A DNA stretch of 64,000 bases from Desulfonatronum lacustre DSM 10312 (GCF_000519265.1 NZ_KI912608.1:2451313-2515312); one strand, 5' to 3'. Counted from the stretch's first letter, positions 54,660 through 63,978 are shown. Program-made: numbers and translations. Notes: a model not told the origin generated them from the sequence alone.

Positions 54660-55691
54660 ATGCACCCGCACATCCAATTCAAGCCCGAAGCCAATGAACT
54701 GCACCTGCTGGATCAGCGACTCCTGCCGCTGACCGAGGAGTGGTTCGTCTGCCGGAACATGGCCGACATTATTACCGCTCTCAAGGAAATGGTCATCCGC
54801 GGCGCTCCGGCCATCGGCGTGACCGCGGCTTACGGCTGCTGCATCGCGGCCGGCAACATCGACCCGACCTCCCCGTCATGGAGCGCGGACCTGGACGCCC
54901 AGCTGGGAGACCTGGCCCGGGCCAGGCCCACGGCGGTGAACCTGACCTGGGCCGTGGCCCTGATGCGCCAAACCTGGCAAGACCATCCGGACTTGGGACT
55001 GGAGGCCCTGCGTACGGCTTGGCTCATCCAGGCCGTGGAACTGCACCGTCGCGACGAGGCCGTGAACCGGGAAATGGGCCGACACGGCGCGGCCCTGCTC
55101 CGGGACGGCGACACGGTGATGACCCACTGCAACGCCGGGGCCCTGGCCACCGGGGCCTACGGCACGGCCCTGGGCGTGATTCGGGCAGCCGTGGAAGCCG
55201 GCAAGAACATCTCCGTGCTGGCCAACGAGACCCGGCCCTTTTTGCAAGGCGCCCGGCTGACCGCCTACGAGCTGGCCCAGGACGGCATCCCGGTGACCGT
55301 GTGCTGCGACAACGCCGTGGGCCTGCTGATGGCCAAGGGCATGGTCCAGGCCGTGGTCGTGGGCGCGGACCGGGTGGCGGCCAACGGTGACGCGGCCAAC
55401 AAGATTGGGACGTACACCGTCGCGGTGCTGGCCCAACGGCACGGGGTTCCGTTTTATGTCGCGGTTCCGTTTTCAACCATCGACTTCGCCACGCCCACCG
55501 GCATGGACATTCCCATCGAAGAGCGCACGCCCCGTGAGGTGACCCATATCCAGGACCGCCGCATCACTCCCAAGGGCGTTCCGGTGCTCAATTTCGCCTT
55601 CGACGTCACCCCCGCCGAGCTGATCACCGGCTTGATCACGGAAAAAGGCGTGATCAAGCCCTCGGATCTGCATCGACACGCATCAACCTAA
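54660..55691 (+). CDS. mtnA: S-methyl-5-thioribose-1-phosphate isomerase
   Basis: A 343-residue MtnA of the methionine salvage path, converting methylthioribose-1-phosphate to methylthioribulose-1-phosphate. [39 protein letters not shown] with the catalytic Cys, [20 protein letters not shown] with the catalytic Asp, and [14 protein letters not shown] are present. It recycles the by-product of MetK-dependent reactions, but is not adjacent to metK. It precedes der by 15 bases. Confidence 0.95.
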   Translation: MHPHIQFKPEANELHLLDQRLLPLTEEWFVCRNMADIITALKEMVIRGAPAIGVTAAYGCCIAAGNIDPTSPSWSADLDAQLGDLARARPTAVNLTWAVALMRQTWQDHPDLGLEALRTAWLIQAVELHRRDEAVNREMGRHGAALLRDGDTVMTHCNAGALATGAYGTALGVIRAAVEAGKNISVLANETRPFLQGARLTAYELAQDGIPVTVCCDNAVGLLMAKGMVQAVVVGADRVAANGDAANKIGTYTVAVLAQRHGVPFYVAVPFSTIDFATPTGMDIPIEERTPREVTHIQDRRITPKGVPVLNFAFDVTPAELITGLITEKGVIKPSDLHRHAST

Positions 55692-55706
55692 GGATTCCCA
55701 AACCCC

Positions 55707-57158
55707 ATGAATCAAGAACTGCCCGTCGTGGCCCTGATCGGTCGGCCCAATGTCGGCAAATCATCTCTTTTCAATCGACTGTTACGCTCTTCCAAGGCCC
55801 TGACCCACGATATCCCCGGCGTGACCCGGGACAGGATATACGGAGAGGTGCTGCGCGGCGCGAAACCCTACGCCCTGGTGGACACCGGCGGCCTGGAGCC
55901 GGAATCCAACGAGAACATCAAGCAGGCCGTGCTGGGCCAGGCCCGGGAGGCCCTGCTGGAAGCGACTCTGGTGCTGATGGTCGTGGATGGCCGGGAAGGA
56001 CCGAACGCCCTGGATGAACAGGTGGCCGGGCTGTTGCGCGCGGCCAACAAACCGGTGCTGTTGATCGTCAACAAGGTGGACGGCGCGGAGAAGGAAGACC
56101 TGTTCACCGCGGACTTTCACCGGTTCGGTTTCCCCCTTCTCGCCGTGTCCGCGGCCCATGGTTACGGCCTGAATCATCTCCGGGAGACGATCGTGGATCG
56201 GCTGCCGACCCCGATTGCCCCGGAAAGTGGGCCAGGGGACGCGCCAAAAGAAGCGCCCAAGGAAGCCTATGACGAGCAAGAGGAGCCAGACGATCAGGAC
56301 GAGCCGACAGGGGATGAGGCAACAGAGGATGAGCAGGAGAAGGGCGATTCCAAGGTCGGCGGGTTGCGGCTGGCGTTGCTCGGCCGGCCCAACGTGGGCA
56401 AGTCCTCCCTGATCAACGCCCTGATCGGCTACCACCGGGTGATCGTCTCCAACGAAGCCGGAACGACCCGGGACAGCGTGGACGTGACCTGGCAGGCCGG
56501 GGACAAGACGTACACCCTGGTGGATACGGCCGGAGTGCGCAAGCGCACCCGCATCCAGGACAGCCTGGAACGCTTCAGCGTCCTCAAGTCTCTGCGCAGC
56601 AGCAAAAAAGCCCAGATCACCCTGCTGGTCCTGGACGCCGTGGAGGGCCTGACCGGGCAGGATAAGAAGCTGTTTTCTTTTTTGGACCGTGAAAAAACCC
56701 CATTGATCGCGGTGATCAACAAAATCGACCTGATCCCCCGCAATGCGCTGAACGCCCTGAAGAAACAGTTTAAGGATGAATTGTCCTTTGCCGGACACGT
56801 CCCCCTGGTTTTCACCTCCACCATGACCCGGGCAGGGCTCGGCGGCCTGCTGCCCCTGGCGGAACGAACCTGGGATCAGTGCCAGACCCGGATTTCCACG
56901 GGCCAGTTGAACCGCATCCTCGGCGACGCCACCCAAAAACACCAACCCGCCGTGGTCAATCGCCGACGGGCCAAATTCTTCTACGTCACCCAAAGCGACG
57001 TGGCCCCGCCGACATTCGTTTTTTTCGTCAATGACCCGGAATTGGTCAAACCGGCGTACTCCCGATACCTGGAAAACCAAATCCGCAAACGGTTCAACCT
57101 GAACCTGACTCCGCTGCAACTCTATTTCCGCTCCAGCCATGAACAGAATCGAAAGTAG
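55707..57158 (+). CDS. der: Ribosome biogenesis GTPase Der (EngA)
   Basis: A 483-residue double GTPase required for 50S assembly. Two complete G domains: the first starts VALIGRPNVGKSSLFNRLLR (with DTGGLE, NKVD), the second LALLGRPNVGKSSLINALIG (with DTAGVRKR, NKIDL). A KH-like C-terminal domain ends LTPLQLYFRSSHE. Between the G domains is an unusually long acidic linker of ~45 residues (EAYDEQEEPDDQDEPTGDEA). The mini-gene with an in-frame UGA follows 12 bases later. Confidence 0.96.
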   Translation: MNQELPVVALIGRPNVGKSSLFNRLLRSSKALTHDIPGVTRDRIYGEVLRGAKPYALVDTGGLEPESNENIKQAVLGQAREALLEATLVLMVVDGREGPNALDEQVAGLLRAANKPVLLIVNKVDGAEKEDLFTADFHRFGFPLLAVSAAHGYGLNHLRETIVDRLPTPIAPESGPGDAPKEAPKEAYDEQEEPDDQDEPTGDEATEDEQEKGDSKVGGLRLALLGRPNVGKSSLINALIGYHRVIVSNEAGTTRDSVDVTWQAGDKTYTLVDTAGVRKRTRIQDSLERFSVLKSLRSSKKAQITLLVLDAVEGLTGQDKKLFSFLDREKTPLIAVINKIDLIPRNALNALKKQFKDELSFAGHVPLVFTSTMTRAGLGGLLPLAERTWDQCQTRISTGQLNRILGDATQKHQPAVVNRRRAKFFYVTQSDVAPPTFVFFVNDPELVKPAYSRYLENQIRKRFNLNLTPLQLYFRSSHEQNRK

Positions 57159-57170
57159 TCAGGATACCCC

Positions 57171-57329
57171 ATGTCGCTGATCAACGTGATTATCCCGGTC
57201 CTGATCGCGGCCGCCGCCTTCGGCCTGCTGCTGCGCAAAAAGGGCTCGCGCTGCCTGCCCTGACTGTACATCTACGTCCCGCTGGGAGCGGGGCTGCTGA
57301 CCTATTACGTGCTGTCCGGACGGTTTTGA
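57171..57329 (+). CDS. Candidate two-helix membrane selenoprotein with Cys-x-x-UGA motif
   Basis: The ATG at 57171 lies 12 bases after the der stop with AGGA 5 bases upstream. The first 30 codons give a membrane helix (INVIIPVLIAAAAFGLLL) and a basic turn RKKGSRCLP; codon 31 is TGA (57261-57263); the frame then continues for 21 codons as a second membrane helix LYIYVPLGAGLLTYYVLSG and RF to a TGA at 57327-57329. With read-through the product is 52 residues and the UGA falls in C-L-P-U, a CxxU redox-type motif at the turn between two helices. A GC-rich 6-bp hairpin (8 pairs with a wobble) starts 14 bases after the UGA. Codon third positions stay GC-rich on both sides. If the UGA is a stop, a 30-residue peptide remains. 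Family not recognised; read-through is inference. Confidence 0.65.
57276..57294 (+). promoter_or_regulatory. Candidate bacterial SECIS hairpin
   Basis: Stem CCCGCT/AGCGGG with apical loop GGG (57284-57286), extendable by one G-U and one G-C pair at its base. There are 20 bases between the in-frame UGA and the first apical G, within the spacing known for bacterial SECIS elements. Confidence 0.5.
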
Positions 57330-57460
57330 AATCCGGTGGAATTGTCAGGGAATCGGGAATTGATTAGAAGTTCTTTTCGCCTTTTTCGACTGCCGCTTTC
57401 CTTTTCGAATCCGCCGTTGGATCGCTTTTGCACCAACCCGCCTGAACAGCGTTCATCCCC

Positions 57461-59350
57461 ATGTCCCACGTCCAACTCACCGCCAAGCACCGCCCCCAAA
57501 CCTTCGCCCAGGTCGCCGGGCAGGAGGAAATTCGGGCCATTTTATCCCGGGCCGCTGCCCAGGACCGCGTGGCCGCGGCCTATTTGTTCAGCGGCACCCG
57601 GGGCGTGGGCAAGACCACCCTGGCTCGGATTTTCGCCAAGGCGTTGAACTGCGAGACCGCCCCCACGGCCGAGCCTTGCAACAAGTGCCACCACTGCCGC
57701 CAGATCACCATCGGCTCCGCGCCGGACGTGGCCGAGATCGACGGGGCTTCCAACCGAGGCATTGAGCAGGCCCGCAGGCTCAAGGAAGACGTGGGCTACG
57801 CTCCCTTGGAGTGCCGCTACAAGGTGATCATCATCGACGAAGCGCACATGCTGACCAAGGAGGCCTTCAACGCCCTGCTCAAAACCATGGAGGAGCCTCC
57901 GCCCCGGGTGACCTTCATCATGGCCACCACCGAGCCGCACAAGTTTCCGGCCACGATCATCAGCCGCAGCCAACACTATGTTTTCAAGATGCTTTCCCAG
58001 GCCGGGCTGCAAACCCACCTGGAGCGCATCCTGGAACTGGAAGGCCGGGAATACGAGCCGGCCGCAACCGCATTGCTGGCCCGACGGGCCGCGGGCAGTG
58101 TCCGGGACGGCATGTCCCTTCTGGAACAGGTGCTGACCATCAGCGACCAGGCCTTGCGCCTGGAGGACGTCCGGCAAACCCTGGGACTGGCCGGCGGGGA
58201 GCTGTTTCAGCGACTGATCCAGGCCATGCGCGAGCAGGACTGCCTCGCCGTGCACGACGTGCTCGGGGACCTGCTGCGTGACGGGTTGGATCTGGGCTTT
58301 TTTCTGCGGGAGCTGGCCGGGTTGTGGCGCAATCTCTTTCTGTTGCGCCAAGCCGGAGACAAGGCCTTGCCTTTACTGGAGCTGCCCGAGGAAGAAGGAC
58401 GGGCGTGGCTGGGCGTGGCCGCCGACCTTTCTCCCACCTACATCCACGCGGCTTGGCAGATCACCCTGGAAGCCCAACGTAAGGTGCTGACCAGCCTGGA
58501 GCCGGCCCAGGCCCTGGAAATGCTGCTCCTGAACCTGACCTATCTGCCCGCGCTGGTGCCCTTGGACGGCGTGTTTTCAAGCGAGCCGCCGCAAACCGGC
58601 CCGGTTCGACCCGTAGCCTTTCCCCCTAGCCAGCCCAAAGCCCCATCCGACAAATCATCCGGGCAAGGACTCGGCGTCGGTCCGGAACCGATCCCGGCGG
58701 ATCGAGGAACGTCCCCCAGGCAGTCCTGGCGGGAGCGCTCCCAACAGTCCCCCAGGAAAATGTCCCAAACCGTTGAGGGACCGACGACAGCCGAAACACG
58801 CCCAGGGGCCGTGGAAGGCTCGGAGCAACAACTCGGACTCGACGGCGAATATCCTCCGCCCGCTCCCCTCTCCGCCGCGGCCCGAAACGTCCACGAGCCG
58901 CGATCTCAGCTCGATCCGTCCATGGAGACAGCGAATGGGACTCCGCCGCCGTCCTCGCCGAAAACGGCGGATTTGACGTCTTCAGCCAAGACCTTGGAAA
59001 ATTTTCTCGCGCACTATGACCGACTGTGCAGCGCGGACCAGGCCCGCTATCCAAAACTGCGCCAGATTGAATACGCCATGACGGAGCAGGGGCTGACGCT
59101 GCGCTGCCGACACATGATCCAGTACAACTTGCTCAGCGACCCCAATAAGCTTCGTATCCTGGAAGATGTGGCCCGGGAATATTTCGGACGCCCCCTCCAA
59201 CTGGAGCTTGTGCCGCCGCAAAATGGCGGTCAAAGACAGGGTTCGCCGTCCACCACGGCGTTTGCTCCGGACAAGCATCCACTGGTGGCTGAGTTCGTCG
59301 AACAGTTCAAGGCAAAAGTGGTTTCCGTGGAGCCACGACAAACTCATTAA
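57461..59350 (+). CDS. dnaX: DNA polymerase III subunits gamma/tau
   Basis: A 629-residue DnaX, the clamp-loader ATPase. HRPQTFAQVAGQEEIRAIL, Walker A GTRGVGKTTLARIFAKALNC, the zinc motif CNKCHHC, ASNRGIEQARRLKED, Walker B-type KVIIIDEAHMLTKEAFN and the sensor MATTEPHKFP are all present. After the clamp-loader core (~370 residues) comes a ~130-residue low-complexity Pro/Ser linker and a C-terminal tau-like domain. Upstream of ybaB and recR, the usual dnaX-ybaB-recR order. Confidence 0.97.
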   Translation: MSHVQLTAKHRPQTFAQVAGQEEIRAILSRAAAQDRVAAAYLFSGTRGVGKTTLARIFAKALNCETAPTAEPCNKCHHCRQITIGSAPDVAEIDGASNRGIEQARRLKEDVGYAPLECRYKVIIIDEAHMLTKEAFNALLKTMEEPPPRVTFIMATTEPHKFPATIISRSQHYVFKMLSQAGLQTHLERILELEGREYEPAATALLARRAAGSVRDGMSLLEQVLTISDQALRLEDVRQTLGLAGGELFQRLIQAMREQDCLAVHDVLGDLLRDGLDLGFFLRELAGLWRNLFLLRQAGDKALPLLELPEEEGRAWLGVAADLSPTYIHAAWQITLEAQRKVLTSLEPAQALEMLLLNLTYLPALVPLDGVFSSEPPQTGPVRPVAFPPSQPKAPSDKSSGQGLGVGPEPIPADRGTSPRQSWRERSQQSPRKMSQTVEGPTTAETRPGAVEGSEQQLGLDGEYPPPAPLSAAARNVHEPRSQLDPSMETANGTPPPSSPKTADLTSSAKTLENFLAHYDRLCSADQARYPKLRQIEYAMTEQGLTLRCRHMIQYNLLSDPNKLRILEDVAREYFGRPLQLELVPPQNGGQRQGSPSTTAFAPDKHPLVAEFVEQFKAKVVSVEPRQTH

Positions 59351-59444
59351 CCATTCTTCCGAGCCCGCGTGAAACGTTGTCGGAGCGCGCCGCCTTCGAA
59401 TCAGCGAAGTGCCTCGGAAGCAACCCCTGAAGGAGCGTTTCATC

Positions 59445-59759
59445 ATGATGAAAGGAATGGGCGACCTGGTCCGCCAGGCGCAGGTGATGCAGAACAAGAT
59501 TTCCAAACTGCAAGAGGAAGTGGGCCGCAGGACCGTCGAGGCGGCGGCCGGCGGCGGGATGGTCACGGTCACGGCCAACGGGGCTCAGGAAGTCCTGGCC
59601 ATCAAGATCGACCCGGCCGTGGTCAACCCCGAGGATGTGGACATGTTGCAGGATCTGGTTCTGGCCGCGGTGAACGAGGCCATGAAAAAGGCCGGCGACA
59701 TGATGAAGGAAGAGATGGCCCAGGTAACCGGCGGGATCAAGATCCCCGGAATGTTCTAG
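59445..59759 (+). CDS. ybaB: YbaB/EbfC nucleoid-associated protein
   Basis: A 104-residue YbaB, a small DNA-binding dimer. MGDLVRQAQVMQNKISKLQE, TVEAAAGGGMVTVTANGAQE and VVNPEDVDMLQDLVLAAVNE are the family blocks. Start ATG at 59445 (a second ATG follows at once) with AAGGAG upstream; the 12-residue extension to 59409 is rejected. Sits between dnaX and recR, 12 bases before recR. Confidence 0.95.
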   Translation: MMKGMGDLVRQAQVMQNKISKLQEEVGRRTVEAAAGGGMVTVTANGAQEVLAIKIDPAVVNPEDVDMLQDLVLAAVNEAMKKAGDMMKEEMAQVTGGIKIPGMF

Positions 59760-59771
59760 GGGAAGTCCGAC

Positions 59772-60377
59772 GTGCGGGAGTTGCCCCAGACCTTGCGGGA
59801 TGTGGTGGACCAGTTGGCCGCCTTGCCGGGACTCGGTCCGAAATCAGCGCTCCGTGTGGCCCTGACCCTGCTGAAATGGCCCAAGGAGCGAACAGCCGAC
59901 CTGGGGCGCAGCATTCTGGAGTTGCGGGACAAGCTCTGCTTGTGCGGCTCCTGTGCCGGCATTTCGGACCAGGACCCCTGCTCGATCTGTTCCGACCCCG
60001 GTCGATCCTCCGAGCTGCTCTGCCTGGTGGCCGAGTGGGATTCCATGCTGATCATGGAGCAGTCCGGCGGGTATCGGGGCAAGTACCTCGTCCTGGGGGG
60101 GCTCTTGTCGCCCCTGGACGGCGTGAAGCCGGAAAGCCTTGAAATGGGCCGCCTCCGCGAACGATTGTCCGAGAATCAGGTTCAAGAACTCATCCTGGCC
60201 CTGGGCACGACCCTGGAATCCGAATCCACGGGTTCCTACGTCAAAAACCTCGTTGAACGAGACTTTCCCGGCGTTCAGGTGACCCGTCTGGCCCAGGGCA
60301 TCCCTCTGGGCACGGACTTGAAATTCATCGACAAGGAAACCTTACGCCAATCCATTACCTACCGCCAAACGCTGTAG
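59772..60377 (+). CDS. recR: Recombination protein RecR
   Basis: A 201-residue RecR of the RecFOR path. Helix-hairpin-helix LAALPGLGPKSALRVALTLL, a zinc finger (CLCGSCAGISDQDPCSIC), and a TOPRIM domain (LCLVAEWDSMLIMEQSGGYR, LGGLLSPLDGVKPES). The start is a GTG with GGGGAAG upstream. Last gene of dnaX-ybaB-recR; a long terminator follows. Confidence 0.96.
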   Translation: MRELPQTLRDVVDQLAALPGLGPKSALRVALTLLKWPKERTADLGRSILELRDKLCLCGSCAGISDQDPCSICSDPGRSSELLCLVAEWDSMLIMEQSGGYRGKYLVLGGLLSPLDGVKPESLEMGRLRERLSENQVQELILALGTTLESESTGSYVKNLVERDFPGVQVTRLAQGIPLGTDLKFIDKETLRQSITYRQTL

Positions 60378-60460
60378 GTTTCGTAACTATTCAGCACAAA
60401 GTAATGCTGTTGTCGGGGTCGGAACAAGAGCGGAAACAGAATGTGCTGAGTAGATGCTGG

Positions 60461-60510
60461 ATTTCAAAAACAAAAGGCCCGCTTTTTCGCGGGCCTTTTG
60501 TTTTTGAAAT
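60461..60510. terminator. Bidirectional intrinsic terminator
   Basis: Perfect 22-base arms (starting ATTTCAAAAACAAAAGGC) around TTTTTC, between convergent recR and the peptidase gene. T-rich on both exits. Confidence 0.92.
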
Positions 60511-60553
60511 CTTTCAGAGCCATGCCGGGGTTTGAGCGTTCTCCCGAGCTGTT

Positions 60554-62017
60554 TCACTCCACCCGCGACTCCGAATCGGGTTGAACCGCGCCGGCCACGA
60601 TTTTACCGGTCAAGGCTGCGTACTGGGCTTGGACCTGTTCGGTCATGGCCTTGAACAGTGCCAAGTCCTGTCCCTCCAAGGTTCGTCCAGGAGGCGACTC
60701 CACCGAGGCCGGATTCACATGCTGGCCGCGAAGAAGAACTTCGTAATGCAGGTGCGGCCCGGTGGACATGCCCGTGGAGCCGACATAGCCGATCACCTGG
60801 CCCTGCTTGACCCGAGTGCCGCGACTGATCCCGCGTCCCAACCGGCTCATGTGCGCGTACAGCGTCGTGTATTCATTGGGATGCCGGAGTTCCACGGTGA
60901 TCCCGTAGTTCCCCTTGCGTCCGGCATGGGTGACCACGCCGTCCCCGGCGGCCATGATCGGAGTTCCGGTGGGCGCGGCGAAGTCCAGGCCGCGATGCAT
61001 CCGGCTGTAGCCGAGAATCGGATGTCGGCGCATGCCGTATCCGGAGCTGAGCCGTGCTCCGTCGATGGGAGTCAGCATCAGGGTCTTGCGGACGCTCTGC
61101 CCGCGCTCATTGAAATAATCCGTTTCCCCATCCAGGGCCGTAAAACGAAAAATCCTCAAGGCCCGTCCGCCGGTTTCCAGCGTGGCGTAAAGCAGCGGTC
61201 CTTCGCGTACCGCTTGGCCGCTTTCGTCCAATTCGCGCTGGAACAAGGCCTCAAAACGATCGCCGGGTTGGATGTCGCGCTGAAAATCGACATCAAACGA
61301 AAGGGCTCGGATCATTTGAATCAACACGGGGCTGGGCATGCCCGCCCCCACGGCGGCGTTGTACAGGCTGGAGGTGATCTCCCCCTGGGCCGCGAAGGGA
61401 GCGACCTGCAATTCCCACTGCTCTTCCTTGGCCAAAAATTCTTCGTCGCTCTCGCGCAGGACCATCACATTGCGGTCCACGTCCACCTTCATCCGCAGCC
61501 CGGCGAAAAAACCATCCTCTTCGTCCTCGGCTCCGGGAACGAAGGTCAGAACCACTTCATGTCCGGGCTTGAGCGAGCGGGGATTGTAGACCTCCTGCAG
61601 CGCGGAAACCGCGGCATGGGCCTCGGATCGGGCCAGACCGGCGTCCAGAAGAATACCCATCAGCGTGTCGCCCCGGGCCACCCGGACGATCTTCTCCAGG
61701 ACGCTGTCGGTTTCTTCGACGACGGGTTCGACCTCCGCGACGACTTCTTCAGACGAGGCAAGGCCTGCCGTGTCGGTGGAAACGAACTTTTCCGACTTGC
61801 CAGCCCCTTTCCGCTCCAAGGCGACCAGTTCGATATTTTTCAATCCGTCGAGAGAGGATGAAAGGATGGGGGCCTGCCCATCCGTAATCTGGGAAAAGGC
61901 CAGCATGGCCAGCTTGGGCAAGGCCAAAAGCAGGGCGATCGCGAAAAAAATCCGTCTCCATCGAATTCCCTTTGGTGAAGACGGACGCGATCGAGGTATG
62001 TAGGTATTGCGTTTCAT
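60554..62017 (-). CDS. Membrane-anchored M23 (LytM) family peptidase
   Basis: A 487-residue cell-wall peptidase. One N-terminal membrane helix (RRIFFAIALLLALPKLAMLA), an OapA/LysM-like region (about 85-150, ARGDTLMGILLDAG), a second middle domain, and the catalytic LytM domain with zinc ligands in RMHRGLDFAAPTGTPI and GPHLHYEVLLRGQ. Such proteins (MepM/YebA type) cut peptide cross-links during wall growth. The ATG at 62017 follows CGGAGGCATTT. The 17 upstream residues of the frame are rejected. Confidence 0.92.
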   Translation of the reverse strand: MKRNTYIPRSRPSSPKGIRWRRIFFAIALLLALPKLAMLAFSQITDGQAPILSSSLDGLKNIELVALERKGAGKSEKFVSTDTAGLASSEEVVAEVEPVVEETDSVLEKIVRVARGDTLMGILLDAGLARSEAHAAVSALQEVYNPRSLKPGHEVVLTFVPGAEDEEDGFFAGLRMKVDVDRNVMVLRESDEEFLAKEEQWELQVAPFAAQGEITSSLYNAAVGAGMPSPVLIQMIRALSFDVDFQRDIQPGDRFEALFQRELDESGQAVREGPLLYATLETGGRALRIFRFTALDGETDYFNERGQSVRKTLMLTPIDGARLSSGYGMRRHPILGYSRMHRGLDFAAPTGTPIMAAGDGVVTHAGRKGNYGITVELRHPNEYTTLYAHMSRLGRGISRGTRVKQGQVIGYVGSTGMSTGPHLHYEVLLRGQHVNPASVESPPGRTLEGQDLALFKAMTEQVQAQYAALTGKIVAGAVQPDSESRVE

Positions 62018-62357
62018 AAATGCCTCCGGCATGAAAACGTTCGCCCGCGACCATCTGGTCATGGGCACGCGGAAAAGAACGTCATGTCGACTTTCACTCG
62101 CGAAGGAACGGCAAAACTTTCAAGGCTTTGCCCCGTATGCGGAAGAAACGACAACCCGCTGAACGCCGAGGTAATATGGAAGTTTGGAAGAACCGCTCCG
62201 AGACAACGTACTGCCTAACCGCAATCCCCCCTCCGTGGCAAGTCTTGACATGACATTTCGGGCAATTAAGGAGCCGTGTCGCTGAAGAGGCCAAAAACAG
62301 GCGAAATAATGGCCCAAAACATCTTGAAAATCAACCTCACTGGAAGCAAAAATACCC
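62018..62357. other. Divergent intergenic region
   Basis: No gene is supported in these 340 bases between the peptidase (minus) and the Gate-domain protein (plus). Minus-strand frames are short, without ribosome sites. A TTGACA lies at about 62246 but no -10 box is at the right distance. Confidence 0.4.
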
Positions 62358-63311
62358 ATGGACGTCGTGGAAATTTGGACGGCCTTGATCCGGCCTCTAC
62401 TCAAGCTAACCATGTTCATCAGCTTAGGCCTGCTTGTCGGCCAGCTGATCGAGGCCCTGAACTGGACCAGGGTGGTGGCCGCCGGCGTCACGCCCTTGCT
62501 GCGCCTGGGGCGGCTTTCGGACATTGCCGGAGCCAGTTTCTCCTTGGCATTTTTTTCAGGCATTTCAGCGAACTCTATGCTCGCGGACGCTTACGAACAG
62601 GGCCGGATCAGTCGTCGTGAACTGATCATGAGCAACCTGTTCAACAGCCTGCCCACGTACTTTCTTCACCTGCCCAGCGTTTTTTTCATCCTGGTCCCGC
62701 TGATCGGCGCCGCGGCAGGGGTCTATCTGGGGTTGACCATCGGGTCGGCCATGTTGCGGACCGTGTTCATTCTGCTGTTTTCCCGATTCTTCCTGCCCCC
62801 GCCCACAGAGCGATGCGTTTCCTGCCGACTGGATGAAAAAGGCCCGGTTTCATTCAAGGATGCCATTAAGCGCACGGTCCAGCGATTCAAAAAACGCATC
62901 CTTCGGGTTCTGTCCATCACCGTGCCGATTTACGTCTGCTTTTTCCTGCTCAATCGCTGGGGCGCGTTTAGAGCGGTGGAAGAATTTATGGCCCAAAACC
63001 TGGGATGGCTGTCCTGGCTTTCACCGCAGGCCGTGAGTGTCGTGATTTTCCAGATGGCCGCCGAGTTTTCCGCCGGGGCCGCCGCCGCCGGAGCGTTGCT
63101 CTCAGCGGGAAGTCTGAGCCAGAAAGAGGTCGTGCTCGCCCTCCTGGTGGGCAACATCCTCTCCTCGCCCATGCGGGCCGTGCGGCACCAGTTCCCGTAC
63201 TACGCCGGAATCTTCAAACCGGCCCTGGCCGCGAAACTGATCTTCTGGAACCAGGGATTGCGGATAATCAGCCTGATCCTCGTGGGCGCGGCCTATTCCG
63301 TATTGGTCTGA
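62358..63311 (+). CDS. Nucleoside recognition (Gate) domain membrane protein
   Basis: A 317-residue polytopic inner-membrane protein with two Gate-like halves (about 10-150 and 185-310) and a soluble loop with CVSCRLDEKGPVSF. Landmarks are AGASFSLAFFSGISANSMLA, LFNSLPTYFLHLP, and AAEFSAGAAAAGALLSAGSL with GNILSSPMRAVRHQFPYYAG. The Gate family includes SpmA/SpmB and nucleoside-permease-like proteins; the transported substrate is unknown. Eight or so helices. The ATG at 62358 has no strong ribosome site. Confidence 0.85.
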   Translation: MDVVEIWTALIRPLLKLTMFISLGLLVGQLIEALNWTRVVAAGVTPLLRLGRLSDIAGASFSLAFFSGISANSMLADAYEQGRISRRELIMSNLFNSLPTYFLHLPSVFFILVPLIGAAAGVYLGLTIGSAMLRTVFILLFSRFFLPPPTERCVSCRLDEKGPVSFKDAIKRTVQRFKKRILRVLSITVPIYVCFFLLNRWGAFRAVEEFMAQNLGWLSWLSPQAVSVVIFQMAAEFSAGAAAAGALLSAGSLSQKEVVLALLVGNILSSPMRAVRHQFPYYAGIFKPALAAKLIFWNQGLRIISLILVGAAYSVLV

Positions 63312-63331
63312 GCCGTCGTCTTTTGCTTTGC

Positions 63332-63550
63332 TCAGGTGTCGATCAGGTTCTGCCCTTTCAAAGAGAGCCGCTCGTTCAGGGAGTCGATCCGCTCCTGAAG
63401 AGACGCCCGCCGAACCGGACTGGCTTCCTGATACAACTGCTTGAGCAAGTAGTTGCGGCAGTGGAACAGGGTGTGCCGTTCATCCGGCCGGTGGACCATC
63501 TTGCCGCAAACCGGACAGGCGCGAATATCGGATTGGCGAAGTGGAGACAT
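63332..63550 (-). CDS. Small zinc-ribbon-like protein
   Basis: A 72-residue protein with a likely metal site: ACPVCGKMVHRPDERHTLFH followed by a Cys (C-x2-C-x13-H-x3-H-x-C), then a helix YLLKQLYQEASPVRRASLQE. The family is not recognised. Its ATG overlaps the TGA of the upstream TPR gene (ATGA), so the two are translationally coupled. Confidence 0.65.
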   Translation of the reverse strand: MSPLRQSDIRACPVCGKMVHRPDERHTLFHCRNYLLKQLYQEASPVRRASLQERIDSLNERLSLKGQNLIDT

Positions 63551-63978
63551 CAGTCGTTCGCGATTTTATCGAGTGTTTTGTTATCAGCCGCCACTGGAGC
63601 GTTTTTGTCGTCGTTCCATTCCACCTTGGTGAAGAGCCGATACAAGTCCTGGGCCTCGGAATGGTCTTTATTCAACTGTAAACATTTGCGAATACTGAGC
63701 AAGGCGTCATCAAACCGCTTCGCGAACATTTGGGCCTTGGCCAGATTGTAATAGATGTTCTCGTCTTTCGGAGATAACTTGAGAGCGTTGATATAGGCAT
63801 GAACCGCCTCGACGTACATTCTCTTGTGACGCAGTTCAATACCCAGGGTGTTGTAGGCGTTGGGGGCGTGAATGTCGTACTTGGTGATCTTGGCGAAAAT
63901 ACGTTTGACCTCGGCGAACTGATCCAGGCGGGCGTATTCATCAGCGGCTTTTTGCAGATAGATCTGATAATTCTTCAT
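63550..63978 (-). CDS. TPR-repeat protein
   Basis: A 142-residue helical protein with three to four tetratricopeptide-like repeats: DEYARLDQFAEVKRIFAKIT, APNAYNTLGIELRHKRMYVE, ENIYYNLAKAQMFAKRFDDA and AQDLYRLFTKVEW. The ATG at 63978 has GGGAGGAC upstream, so this is a complete gene close to the window edge. Role probably in protein-protein contact; partner unknown. Coupled to the small zinc-ribbon-like gene. Confidence 0.75.
   Translation of the reverse strand: MKNYQIYLQKAADEYARLDQFAEVKRIFAKITKYDIHAPNAYNTLGIELRHKRMYVEAVHAYINALKLSPKDENIYYNLAKAQMFAKRFDDALLSIRKCLQLNKDHSEAQDLYRLFTKVEWNDDKNAPVAADNKTLDKIAND

Noticed and set aside
62236-62253. Sigma-54-like TGGCA...TTG
   Set aside because: Spacing between the GG and GC elements is wrong for a sigma-54 promoter.
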